From the NCBI RefSeq assembly GCF_014201135.1, contig NZ_JACHDR010000001.1:2666001-2730000 (forward strand): a stretch of 64,000 nt of DNA, written 5' to 3'. The stretch is from Neomicrococcus aestuarii. GTDB taxonomy: Bacteria > Actinomycetota > Actinomycetes > Actinomycetales > Micrococcaceae. This document shows positions 27,489 through 37,691 of the stretch, one piece after another (position 1 is the stretch's first letter; each line of letters starts with the position of its first letter). The notes below the pieces were generated by a model. The model was not told the origin of the DNA, did no database searches, and was given only the letters and a program-made list of their open reading frames with translations. A program made the translations under genes and the position numbers.

Positions 27489-27531
27489 TTAGGTAACAAA
27501 TTCTTTTCTTATTTGAATCAGGATTGCCTAA
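27489..27531. promoter_or_regulatory. possible DtxR/IdeR-like iron-box half-sites upstream of acnA
   Basis: TTAGGTAAC (27489-27497) and TCAGG-ATTG-CCTAA (27518-27531) lie 54-96 bp upstream of the acnA start. The second differs at one base from TTAGG-N4-CCTAA, a pattern contained in the 19-bp IdeR box. The full consensus is not present, so this is a weak candidate. A TTGACA hexamer lies at 27434-27439, without a well-spaced -10. Confidence 0.3.
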
Positions 27532-27584
27532 GTGAAAACTAGACCCTCGTGCACACAGATAAAGAACCGGCGAGAGGAGTCCCA

Positions 27585-30290
<2,706 letters not shown>

Positions 30291-30326
30291 TTCTAAGAGC
30301 TAGCTAGCGATCATCTGATCGAAGAA

Positions 30327-30364
30327 GAAAGGGCGAAACTCCTGTTGAGGGGTTTCGCCCTTTC
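30327..30364 (+). terminator. strong terminator hairpin after acnA
   Basis: GAAAGGGCGAAACTCC and GGGGTTTCGCCCTTTC form a 16-bp stem with one G-U pair and a 6-base loop, 37 bp after the acnA stop codon. The 199 bp from here to dxs hold no gene that I recognise; they include the palindrome CCTGATCAGG and a TAAAAT hexamer. Confidence 0.75.
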
Positions 30365-30563
30365 GGCGTTAAAGGAACACTTCGGAATGTCCCGTCAGTA
30401 CTGGCCCAAGGTTCCTGATCAGGGGTGAAGCCGTGGGCAACCCCCAGACCTAGGCACTTAGCGGTAAAATTGACGAACGCCTGCGTGCCGCACATGGACG
30501 TTGACTGTTTTTCAGAAGTATTAGGTTGTCCGCGCGCAGGAGCGCCCGAAAGGAATTACACCG

Positions 30564-32537
30564 GTGGGTCTACTCCCCAATATTCACGAACCCAAAGATC
30601 TTCGTTCCCTGACGTTGCCCGAACTCGAGCAGTTGGCGGCAGAAATTCGCCAGTTCCTCATTGAGAAGGTTTCCAAAGTAGGCGGTCACTTGGGTCCAAA
30701 TTTGGGCGTAGTGGAGCTGACCTTGGCGATGCACCGGATTTTCGATTCGCCTAAAGACACCATCATTTTTGATACCGGTCACCAGTCGTACGTGCACAAG
30801 TTGGTTACTGGCCGCCAGAATTTTGAGACCTTGCGTCAGGAGGGTGGGCTTTCGGGCTACCCGGAACGCGCGGAGTCGGTGCACGACGTCGTTGAGTCGT
30901 CTCACGCTTCCAGCTCGCTCTCGTGGGCCGAGGGTATTTCGCGGGCTCGCCAGCTCAATGGTGAGAACGACCGCTGGACGGTCGTGGTCATTGGCGACGG
31001 CGCGCTCACGGGCGGTATGGCGTGGGAAGCCATCAACAATATTGCTGCAGACCGGAACCGCAAGGTGGTCATCATTGTCAATGACAATGGCCGCTCCTAC
31101 GCGCCCACCATCGGCGGTCTCGCGGATCACTTGGCCAGCTTGCGTCAAACTATCGACAAGGTCCGCACGCACCGCGCGTACGAAGGAACGTTGGACTGGT
31201 GGAAGGACCGCCTGCAAAACGGTGGGATGCCCGGCCAGATGGTCTACAAGGGTCTGCACGCCGCGAAGAAGGGCATCAAGGACTGGTGGGCTCCCCAAGG
31301 CCTCTTCGAAGACTTGGGTATGAAGTACATTGGCCCACTCGACGGCCACTCGTTGCAGCACCTTGAAGAAGGCTTGCTGCAAGCGAAGAACTTTGAAGGT
31401 CCCGTCATTGTTCACGCGATGACGGAGAAGGGCCGCGGCTATGCTCCGGCCCGCGCTCACGAAGAAGACCAGTTCCACGCCGTGGGTGTCATCAACCCGG
31501 AGACGGGCTTGCCTCGCGACGAACCCGGGGCACAGTCCTGGACGAGTGTCTTCGGCGAAGAGATCGCCAAGATCGCCGATGAGCGCCCGGACATCGTGGG
31601 TATCACCGGGGCCATGTTGATTCCCGTGGGTCTCAAGGAGATGGCTACCCGCCACCCGGATCGCGTGATTGACGTGGGCATCGCCGAACAGCACGCGCTG
31701 ACCTCGGCTGCCGGTTTGGCCTTCGGCGGTCTGCACCCCGTGGTGGCGCTCTATGCGACCTTCTTGAACCGCGCTTTCGACCAACTCTTGATGGATGTGG
31801 CCCTTCACAAGGCTGGTGTGACCATCGTGTTGGACCGCGCCGGCGTGACCGGTCCGGACGGACCAAGCCACCACGGCATGTGGGACATGGCACTGGTGCA
31901 GTCCATCCCCGGCGTCCACGTTGCTGCACCTCGCGACGCTGACCGTTTGCGCGAAGAACTGCGTGAAGCTGTCGCCATCAACGATGCCCCCACCGTGGTT
32001 CGCTACTCGAAGGGTTCCGTCGGCAAGGAGATCCAAGCAATCCAGCGCTTGCATGACGGTGTAGATGTCCTGTCCGAGTCACCCCTTGAAGAGGAAAACC
32101 AGCGCGACGTTTTGCTGGTGGCCATCGGTTCATTCGCCGAGCTAGCCTTGGACGTTTCTGAACGTCTTCGCGCTCAAGGCATCACCTCTTCCGTGGTGGA
32201 CCCGCGCTGGGTGCTGCCGGTTCCGCGCTCGATCATTGCGCTTGCTGCCCGCCACCGCATTGTGGTGGTGCTTGAAGACGGCGTCCGCACAGGCGGCGTA
32301 GGCTCGCGCATCCGACAAGAAATGCGCAGCGCCGGCGTCGATACCGCGTTGAACGAAGTCGGCTTGCCGAGCGAGTTCTTGGCTCACGGCACCCGCTCGC
32401 AAGTGCTTGACCGGGCCGGGCTGACCGCCCAAAAGATTGCGCAGGACACCCTTGCGCAAGTGTTGGGAACCAAGGTTCCGTTCGCGCGACCTCTGCCCGG
32501 CCAAGGCATTCCTACCGGCCAGATCCCACAGCTGTGA
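30564..32537 (+). CDS. dxs: 1-deoxy-D-xylulose-5-phosphate synthase
   Basis: This 657-residue thiamine-diphosphate enzyme condenses pyruvate and glyceraldehyde 3-phosphate in the first step of the MEP isoprenoid pathway. Visible features are HLGPNLGVVELT near the N-terminus, the ThDP-binding motif GDGALTGGMAWEAINN (~144-159), DVGIAEQHA in the pyrimidine-binding domain and the C-terminal transketolase domain. A GTG start at 30564 follows an AAAGGA ribosome binding site. The stop overlaps the start of the DUF402 gene (GTGA). Confidence 0.96.
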   Translation: MGLLPNIHEPKDLRSLTLPELEQLAAEIRQFLIEKVSKVGGHLGPNLGVVELTLAMHRIFDSPKDTIIFDTGHQSYVHKLVTGRQNFETLRQEGGLSGYPERAESVHDVVESSHASSSLSWAEGISRARQLNGENDRWTVVVIGDGALTGGMAWEAINNIAADRNRKVVIIVNDNGRSYAPTIGGLADHLASLRQTIDKVRTHRAYEGTLDWWKDRLQNGGMPGQMVYKGLHAAKKGIKDWWAPQGLFEDLGMKYIGPLDGHSLQHLEEGLLQAKNFEGPVIVHAMTEKGRGYAPARAHEEDQFHAVGVINPETGLPRDEPGAQSWTSVFGEEIAKIADERPDIVGITGAMLIPVGLKEMATRHPDRVIDVGIAEQHALTSAAGLAFGGLHPVVALYATFLNRAFDQLLMDVALHKAGVTIVLDRAGVTGPDGPSHHGMWDMALVQSIPGVHVAAPRDADRLREELREAVAINDAPTVVRYSKGSVGKEIQAIQRLHDGVDVLSESPLEEENQRDVLLVAIGSFAELALDVSERLRAQGITSSVVDPRWVLPVPRSIIALAARHRIVVVLEDGVRTGGVGSRIRQEMRSAGVDTALNEVGLPSEFLAHGTRSQVLDRAGLTAQKIAQDTLAQVLGTKVPFARPLPGQGIPTGQIPQL

Positions 32538-33136
32538 CGCGCCCGTCGGCGATGCCGGAGGGCTTGCCTCAATCACTCGTGGGCGCGCCCGAGGTCCCCG
32601 TCGTGGGCGACTTGGTGGTTGCGCGCGCCTGGAAGTACGACGGCGGAGCTCACTGGGTGGTGCCCGGCGCTTATGAAGGTGCGGATCACCATGGGCATTG
32701 GATTTACCAGCCTGCTGGCGCATTGGTTGCTCGCCCCGGACTCGCTTTTATTGCGAGCTGGGATGCGATGTGCCTCATTCCTCACGAAGGCAATTGGGTG
32801 GCCACGTTCTACGACGAGCGGCACTTGGGTGGTCTTAGAGTGTACGTAGATATCAGTACCGAAGTGGGCTGGCGAAAGATTTCCCGCGGGTGGGAAGTGA
32901 ACTCGGTGGACATGGACCTCGATGTCGTTCGGTCCGTGGTCCGCGGAATTTTCATTGATGACGAGGACGAGTTCGAAGAGCACAGCATCGAGTTCGGTTA
33001 CCCGGATGAATTGATCGCTGACATGCGAGAAGCCGCGGACCATGTTCTGGGGCTGGTGCGTGAAGAACGCGAGCCCTTCGGTAGTGTTGCTAACGCGTGG
33101 TTTGAACGCGCAAGAATTCGAAAGGACACGCTCTAG
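32534..33136 (+). CDS. DUF402 domain protein
   Basis: This 200-residue protein has a DUF402/FomD-like beta-barrel domain with the conserved acidic metal-site region YVDISTEVGW, then SVDMDLDVV and DDEDEFEEHSIEFGYPDEL. Members include nucleoside-diphosphate hydrolases and FomD, but the substrate here is unknown. The GTG start overlaps the dxs stop by 4 bp, and the gene is followed without a gap by another GTG-starting gene, so it is part of the dxs transcript. Confidence 0.82.
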   Translation: MTRPSAMPEGLPQSLVGAPEVPVVGDLVVARAWKYDGGAHWVVPGAYEGADHHGHWIYQPAGALVARPGLAFIASWDAMCLIPHEGNWVATFYDERHLGGLRVYVDISTEVGWRKISRGWEVNSVDMDLDVVRSVVRGIFIDDEDEFEEHSIEFGYPDELIADMREAADHVLGLVREEREPFGSVANAWFERARIRKDTL

Positions 33137-33744
33137 TGCCAATTGTGAGAATGTACCGCACCAATGACAAAGGCATTCAGTCTTTTCGTGAAGCTTGGTA
33201 TGAAGACCCAGCTGAGGTCACCGAGGAAGACGACCTGAACGAGGACGCTGAAGCGGACCTTCGCCAGTTCGTGGTCAACCACGGAAACGTGGGACACATG
33301 TCCAAGACCTCCGAAGAGAAGAACGTCTCTGCCGAGCGTGCCGAAGAACTTTTCGCAGGGTTCATTGAGCAAAGCCTCGAAGATGGTTTCCGGGAGCTCG
33401 CTCCAGAAGAGCAGACTTGGGTTATTGTGCAGTTCGCGCTGAAGACCAAAGAAGGCACTGCACGCGATCAGAACCTCGAGATGAACGCTAAGCGTGAATT
33501 CTCCAACCACCTCGCGTGGCGTGGACTGGGAACCGTGGAGTCGAGCGACTTCGCCCCGTGGAAACTCAACATTCGTATTTTGACACCGGATGCTGCCACC
33601 ACCATCGGAGCCATCAAAACAATCTCTCGTGATGCCAAGTTGGATCCCACCAAGATGCGCATCGCAGTGGCCCCTTACGGCCAACTTGAGAACGTCAAGC
33701 AGCGTCACCCGATGCCGGTGCGCGAGCCTTTCACGCTCGACTAA
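33136..33744 (+). CDS. conserved hypothetical acidic protein, translationally coupled to the DUF402 gene
   Basis: I do not recognise this 202-residue protein. It has no signal peptide or membrane segment. The first ~100 residues are very acidic (TEEDDLNEDAEADLRQFV). The second half has a mixed alpha/beta pattern (EEQTWVIVQFALKTKEGTARDQNLEMNAKREF; APWKLNIRILTPDAATTIGAIK). The GTG start shares one base with the DUF402 stop codon, and codon use matches the neighbours, so it is a real gene of the dxs operon. No function can be assigned. Confidence 0.72.
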   Translation: MPIVRMYRTNDKGIQSFREAWYEDPAEVTEEDDLNEDAEADLRQFVVNHGNVGHMSKTSEEKNVSAERAEELFAGFIEQSLEDGFRELAPEEQTWVIVQFALKTKEGTARDQNLEMNAKREFSNHLAWRGLGTVESSDFAPWKLNIRILTPDAATTIGAIKTISRDAKLDPTKMRIAVAPYGQLENVKQRHPMPVREPFTLD

Positions 33745-33795
33745 CCCGAACTACGCCGGACTGACCCTGCGTAGGAATATGCTTCCGCAGGAGCG

Positions 33796-33827
33796 TCCTC
33801 ACCTAGAAGTATCCTCGCCTAGAAGTG
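33796..33827. repeat. tandem 16-bp direct repeat upstream of the aldo/keto reductase gene
   Basis: TCCTCACCTAGAAGTA is followed at once by TCCTCGCCTAGAAGTG, 14 of 16 bases identical, ending 10 bp before the GTG start. Each unit contains a TAGAAG hexamer that could act as a -10 box. It may be a small local duplication. Confidence 0.5.
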
Positions 33828-33837
33828 GAGTACACCT

Positions 33838-34812
33838 GTGGAATATCGTCGACTCGGCCGCTCCGGCCTGACCGTCTCTGTCGTGGGTTTGGGTTGTAAC
33901 AACCTGGGCCGCGCTGGAACCGCAACGGAATCGCAGGCTGGAACGGACGCCGTCGTCCATGCAGCTCTAGATGCTGGCGTGACGCTCTTCGATACTGCCG
34001 ACGTGTATGGCAAGACGCCGGGTCTCTCCGAGGAACGCTTGGGTCAGGCGCTCAAGGAGCGTCGCGCGGAAGCCATTGTGGCGACGAAGTTTGGAATGGA
34101 CTTGGACGAGGCCAACGGCCCGGATTTCAACGCCCGCGGATCCCGCAAGTACATCCGTACGTCCGTGGAAGCGTCCCTGCGCCGCTTGCAGACGGATTAC
34201 ATCGATCTGTACCAGTTCCACACTCCAGATCCGCTCACGCCCATCGAGGAGACGCTGGACGCGCTAGATGATCTGGTGCGGGAAGGTAAGGTCCGGTACA
34301 TCGGGCACTCCAACCGTGCAGGCTGGCAAATTGCGCAAGCAGAGTATGTTGCTCGTGAGCTCGGCGCGGAGCGGTTTATCTCTTCGCAGAACCATTACAA
34401 CTTGCTGGATCGCCGAGCCGAACTCGAGGTGCTCCCGGCTGCAGATGCACTTGGCTTAGGCGTACTCCCGTACTTCCCGCTCGCGAACGGCCTCTTGACG
34501 GGCAAGTACTCGGGCGGGAAAGCGCCAGAAGGTAGCCGATTGACGCATTCGCGCACCAACCTGCTCACGGATGCTGATTTTGATCAGCTCCAAGCGTTTG
34601 GTGCTTTCGCGAAGTCCCGCGGCGTGACCGAGCTCGAGGTGGCCTTCTCTTGGTTGGCCGCCCAGTCGGCCGTGGCGAGCGTTATTGCGGGAGCTACCAA
34701 GCCCGAACAGATCCAGCAAAACGCGGCGGCTGCAACGTGGAAGCCCACCGCCGAAGATCTCGCGGAGCTGGATGAGATCTTCCCGAAAGTCCAGAAGATC
34801 GCCCTGTTCTAG
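33838..34812 (+). CDS. aldo/keto reductase
   Basis: This 324-residue (alpha/beta)8-barrel NADPH-dependent oxidoreductase has the catalytic tetrad visible: Asp and Tyr in DTADVYG (~50-56), Lys in VATKFG (~83) and His in YQFHTPD (~122). The C-terminal NADPH-binding loop VIAGATKPEQIQQNAAA is present. It resembles the AKR11/YhdN-like and voltage-gated K+ channel beta-subunit branch. The substrate is unknown. The GTG start follows a tandem repeat, and the gene converges on the Rieske gene. Confidence 0.9.
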   Translation: MEYRRLGRSGLTVSVVGLGCNNLGRAGTATESQAGTDAVVHAALDAGVTLFDTADVYGKTPGLSEERLGQALKERRAEAIVATKFGMDLDEANGPDFNARGSRKYIRTSVEASLRRLQTDYIDLYQFHTPDPLTPIEETLDALDDLVREGKVRYIGHSNRAGWQIAQAEYVARELGAERFISSQNHYNLLDRRAELEVLPAADALGLGVLPYFPLANGLLTGKYSGGKAPEGSRLTHSRTNLLTDADFDQLQAFGAFAKSRGVTELEVAFSWLAAQSAVASVIAGATKPEQIQQNAAAATWKPTAEDLAELDEIFPKVQKIALF

Positions 34813-34845
34813 TCAGTAGCAGGTCACGCCTCGGGCTCGGATGTC

Positions 34846-35370
34846 CTAACTGTCCAGGTAGATGACCACGTTGGTGCCGTCGATTGCCGCCGGGAAAGAT
34901 TCCAGCGCGGAATTTGCGGGACCACCCGTAGGCTCACCCGTGGCCGGATCAAAACTAGAGCCGTGGCACGGGCACGCGAAGTCAGTCTCCGTTCCCACTT
35001 CAACCAGGCAGCCCGCGTGTGTGCACACGGCGCGGTACGCCTTGACCGAAGTTTCAGAGTCCCGATAGAACAAGTACGAACGGTCGCTCTCCAGCACGGC
35101 TGTGCCCTTGGCGCCCACCGCAAGTTCTGAGGTGGTCATGGCGACGGTTGCTTCACCTGCGCTGGAGGCGGAGGACGACGACGCAGCGGTTGCGTTCGCT
35201 GCGGCACTGCCGGACGCTGTGCTAGAGGACGCACTGCTGGCTGATGGCGTAGCGGCGGGGCTGCAGGCTGCAAGACCCAGCGTGGCAACACCGGTAAGCG
35301 CCGAGGCAGATAGGACGTTGCGCCTGCTGAGGCAGTGCTGACAACCTGCGCCTTGATGATGTTCTGACAT
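34846..35370 (-). CDS. Tat-exported Rieske [2Fe-2S] lipoprotein
   Basis: This 174-residue protein has a twin-arginine motif (SRRNVLSAS, R16-R17), a hydrophobic stretch and a lipobox LAAC with C36. A 40-residue Ser/Ala/Thr-rich linker and a Rieske domain follow. The cluster ligands are C116 and H118 (CTHAGC) and C133 and H136 (CPCHGS); C121 and C135 would form the disulfide. It should sit on the outer face of the membrane, and its electron partner is unknown. The ATG at 35370 is fixed by a GGAGG ribosome binding site 8 bases upstream, which lies inside a long perfect hairpin; a longer frame to 35550 overlaps the preceding gene and has no support. Confidence 0.88.
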   Translation of the reverse strand: MSEHHQGAGCQHCLSRRNVLSASALTGVATLGLAACSPAATPSASSASSSTASGSAAANATAASSSSASSAGEATVAMTTSELAVGAKGTAVLESDRSYLFYRDSETSVKAYRAVCTHAGCLVEVGTETDFACPCHGSSFDPATGEPTGGPANSALESFPAAIDGTNVVIYLDS

Positions 35371-35371
35371 G

Positions 35372-35420
35372 ACAAGATCCTCCCGGTTTGACTGTTTGAA
35401 GCCTACCGGGAGGATCTTGT
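35372..35420 (-). promoter_or_regulatory. 16-bp perfect hairpin that hides the ribosome binding site of the Rieske gene
   Basis: In the leftward transcript, ACAAGATCCTCCCGGT (from 35420) and ACCGGGAGGATCTTGT (to 35372) pair perfectly over 16 bp around a 17-base loop. The 3' arm contains the GGAGG ribosome binding site and ends one base before the ATG. It begins 27 bp past the stop of the upstream FadB-like gene. It could block translation of read-through RNA or act as a terminator, though there is no T-run. Confidence 0.7.
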
Positions 35421-35446
35421 GAGGATACTGAGCGAGCGGTGAGAAC

Positions 35447-37579
35447 TTAGCGCTCGGGGTGGAACTTCTTTCCGTTGACGCGCTCGGAAGCGCCGACACG
35501 GTCAAGGTATGGGGTAATTCCGCCCAAGTGCATCGGCCAACCCGCTCCAAGGATCATGCACAGATCAACGTCTTCAGGCCCGGCGACGACACCTTCATCC
35601 AGAAGCAAGCCGATTTCTTCGGCCAGTGCGTCCTGCGTGCGCGTCAAGAGTTCCTCAGAGGTGCTTGGCGTATCGCCGAAGGTCAACAGGTCCAGCGTCT
35701 CTTGCGGTACATGCTGTCCGCCGTTGCCATCTGGCGCCCAGAGCGCCTTCACACCGTTGTCGATGAGCTGCTGCTGATTCGTGGAGATCCGGAAACGATC
35801 GCCGAACGTGGCATGCAAGGACTCGGTGACATGCTGCGCCACTGGAAGACCTACAACGCCCGCGAGCGTGAACGGAGTCATCGGCAGGCCCATCGGATCC
35901 AAAGCATGATCTGCGACGGCTGCATCGGTGCCGTCATCGAACGCGTTGCTCACTTCACCCATGAGGCGAAGAAGCACACGGTTGACCACAAAGCCGGTGG
36001 CGTCCTTGACCAAAACGGCGGTCTTGCGCAGATTCTTGGCGAGCGCGAAGGCCGTGGCGATCACTTCGTCGGTAGAAGCAGGCGCGCGCACTACTTCAAC
36101 CAGTGGCATGACGGCTACAGGGTTGAAGAAGTGGAAGCCCACCAATCGCTCAGGGTTCTTGAGGTCCTCGGCCATGGCCGTGACGGACAGGCTGGAAGTG
36201 TTCGTGGCAAGAATTGCGTCCGGACGTGCAACGGCTTCCACTTCGGCGAAGACCTGCTTCTTGACGGAGAGCTCTTCGAAGACGGCCTCAATGATGAAGT
36301 CAGCGTCCGCGTACACGTCCTTGCTGACGGATCCGCTCACGAGCCCCTTGAGCTGGGACGCTGCGTCCGCCTTGAGGCGGCCCTTGGCAACGGACTTGTC
36401 CAGCTCGGCGTGAATGAAACCCAAGCCCTTGTCCACGCGCGCCTGATCCATGTCCGTGATGACCACTGGGACGCGCAGCTGAGTCACAAACAAGAGTGCG
36501 AGCTGCGAGGCCATAAGCCCGGCTCCCACCACGCCCACCTTGTTGATGGGCTTCGCCAACGAGGCGTCCGGCGCTCCGGCGGGGCGCTTGCCGCGCTTCT
36601 GCACCAGCTCCACGAAGGAGTAGACGGTGGACTTGAACTGAGGGGTCTGCATGAGCTCGGAGAGCGCGTTGACTTCGAGGACCGCAGACTCCGGCTGGGT
36701 GATGCCGATGCCGGCCTCCCAGACTTCGAGCACCTTTGCTGGCGCGGGCGCCACAGACCAATTCTTGGCCTTCACGAAATCCCTACCTGCCGCAATGGAG
36801 GCACGGAAGCGAGCTGCGTCGTCGTCCTTGGATTCAGGATCCGCGCTATTTGGGCGCTCTACGGCAACGGAACCGTCCAGAACCGAGGCGGCCCACTGAA
36901 TGGACTGCTCCACGAACGTGTCCGCTGGGAAAATCGCGTCCGCAAGCCCCACTTCGAACGCCTTAGTGCCGTCGATGGAACGGTTGTTGTTCAGCGGGTT
37001 CTTGATCATGATCTCAAGCGCTGCTTCGGGGCCGATGAGTCGTGGCAAGCGGTACACGCCGCCCCAACCGGGCACCAGGCCGATGAACGCTTCGGGAAGG
37101 CCGAGCCCCTTGGCGCGCTCAGAAACCGTGCGGTAGTTCGCGGCGAGAGCAATCTCTAGACCGCCGCCGAGAGCCACACCGTTGATGAAAGCGAACGTCG
37201 GGACGCCGAGGTCATTGAGGATCGCGTAGGCGTCGTGACCCACTTGGGCGATGCCGCGGCCTTCGGCCTCAGTCTTCAAGGCGGCTACAGACGTGAGGTC
37301 GGCGCCAGCAACGAGGTAGCCAGGCTTGCCCGTGACGGCTAGCGCGGCGATCTCGCCGGAGCGGGCGCGCTCACGCTGCGCCTCGAGCATCTTGCCGAGC
37401 TCAATGAGCGTGGCCGGGCCCAACGTGGTGGGCTTGGAGCCATCGAGCTGGTTGTCCAAGGTCAAGAGCGCCAGCGTGGAGCCGTTAGGCAGCGTGACGT
37501 CAGTGATGAGCGAGTGGGTCACGATTTCATTCGGGACCAAAGCGGTGAGGTACTGGTACTGATCAAACGCTGAAGACAA
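35447..37579 (-). CDS. fused enoyl-CoA hydratase / 3-hydroxyacyl-CoA dehydrogenase (FadB-like)
   Basis: This 710-residue beta-oxidation enzyme has an N-terminal crotonase domain (VAGADLTSVAALK; GVALGGGLEIALA ~135; LPEAFIGLVPGWGG ~170). The NAD-binding 3-hydroxyacyl-CoA dehydrogenase domain carries VGVVGAGLMASQLA near 350, and two C-terminal HCDH domains follow (VGFHFFNPV; DKDATGFVVNR-type VKDATGFVVNR). It hydrates trans-2-enoyl-CoA and oxidises the product. The thiolase that usually accompanies it is not adjacent here. The start is TTG with a GGGAG ribosome binding site. A good promoter with an inverted repeat over its -10 lies upstream. Confidence 0.92.
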   Translation of the reverse strand: MSSAFDQYQYLTALVPNEIVTHSLITDVTLPNGSTLALLTLDNQLDGSKPTTLGPATLIELGKMLEAQRERARSGEIAALAVTGKPGYLVAGADLTSVAALKTEAEGRGIAQVGHDAYAILNDLGVPTFAFINGVALGGGLEIALAANYRTVSERAKGLGLPEAFIGLVPGWGGVYRLPRLIGPEAALEIMIKNPLNNNRSIDGTKAFEVGLADAIFPADTFVEQSIQWAASVLDGSVAVERPNSADPESKDDDAARFRASIAAGRDFVKAKNWSVAPAPAKVLEVWEAGIGITQPESAVLEVNALSELMQTPQFKSTVYSFVELVQKRGKRPAGAPDASLAKPINKVGVVGAGLMASQLALLFVTQLRVPVVITDMDQARVDKGLGFIHAELDKSVAKGRLKADAASQLKGLVSGSVSKDVYADADFIIEAVFEELSVKKQVFAEVEAVARPDAILATNTSSLSVTAMAEDLKNPERLVGFHFFNPVAVMPLVEVVRAPASTDEVIATAFALAKNLRKTAVLVKDATGFVVNRVLLRLMGEVSNAFDDGTDAAVADHALDPMGLPMTPFTLAGVVGLPVAQHVTESLHATFGDRFRISTNQQQLIDNGVKALWAPDGNGGQHVPQETLDLLTFGDTPSTSEELLTRTQDALAEEIGLLLDEGVVAGPEDVDLCMILGAGWPMHLGGITPYLDRVGASERVNGKKFHPER

Positions 37580-37629
37580 AACGGCTCCCAGGCAGTAGAC
37601 GGGCAGTGCAAAGTGATGTACTCCACACT

Positions 37630-37658
37630 ATGTTACTGGTTAGTAATAAGTGGTTCAA
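37630..37658 (-). promoter_or_regulatory. promoter of the FadB-like gene with an inverted repeat across the -10 region
   Basis: On the minus strand, TTGAAC (37653-37658), a 17-bp spacer and TAACAT (37630-37635) form a near-consensus sigma-70 promoter. The perfect inverted repeat TTACT-GGTT-AGTAA (37633-37646) overlaps the -10. A repressor site, for example of an acyl-CoA-responsive TetR protein, is inferred from position and from the function of the gene. Confidence 0.6.
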
Positions 37659-37691
37659 GGAGCTCACCGCCCAAGGCTCTTACTAGGAACT

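Noticed and set aside
30365-30563. A riboswitch upstream of dxs
   Set aside because: The 199-bp gap has local pairing potential, but none of the conserved blocks of known riboswitch classes (TPP, cobalamin, ydaO) could be recognised.
30570-32054. A 494-codon open frame antisense to dxs
   Set aside because: It lies wholly within dxs and has no recognisable domain.
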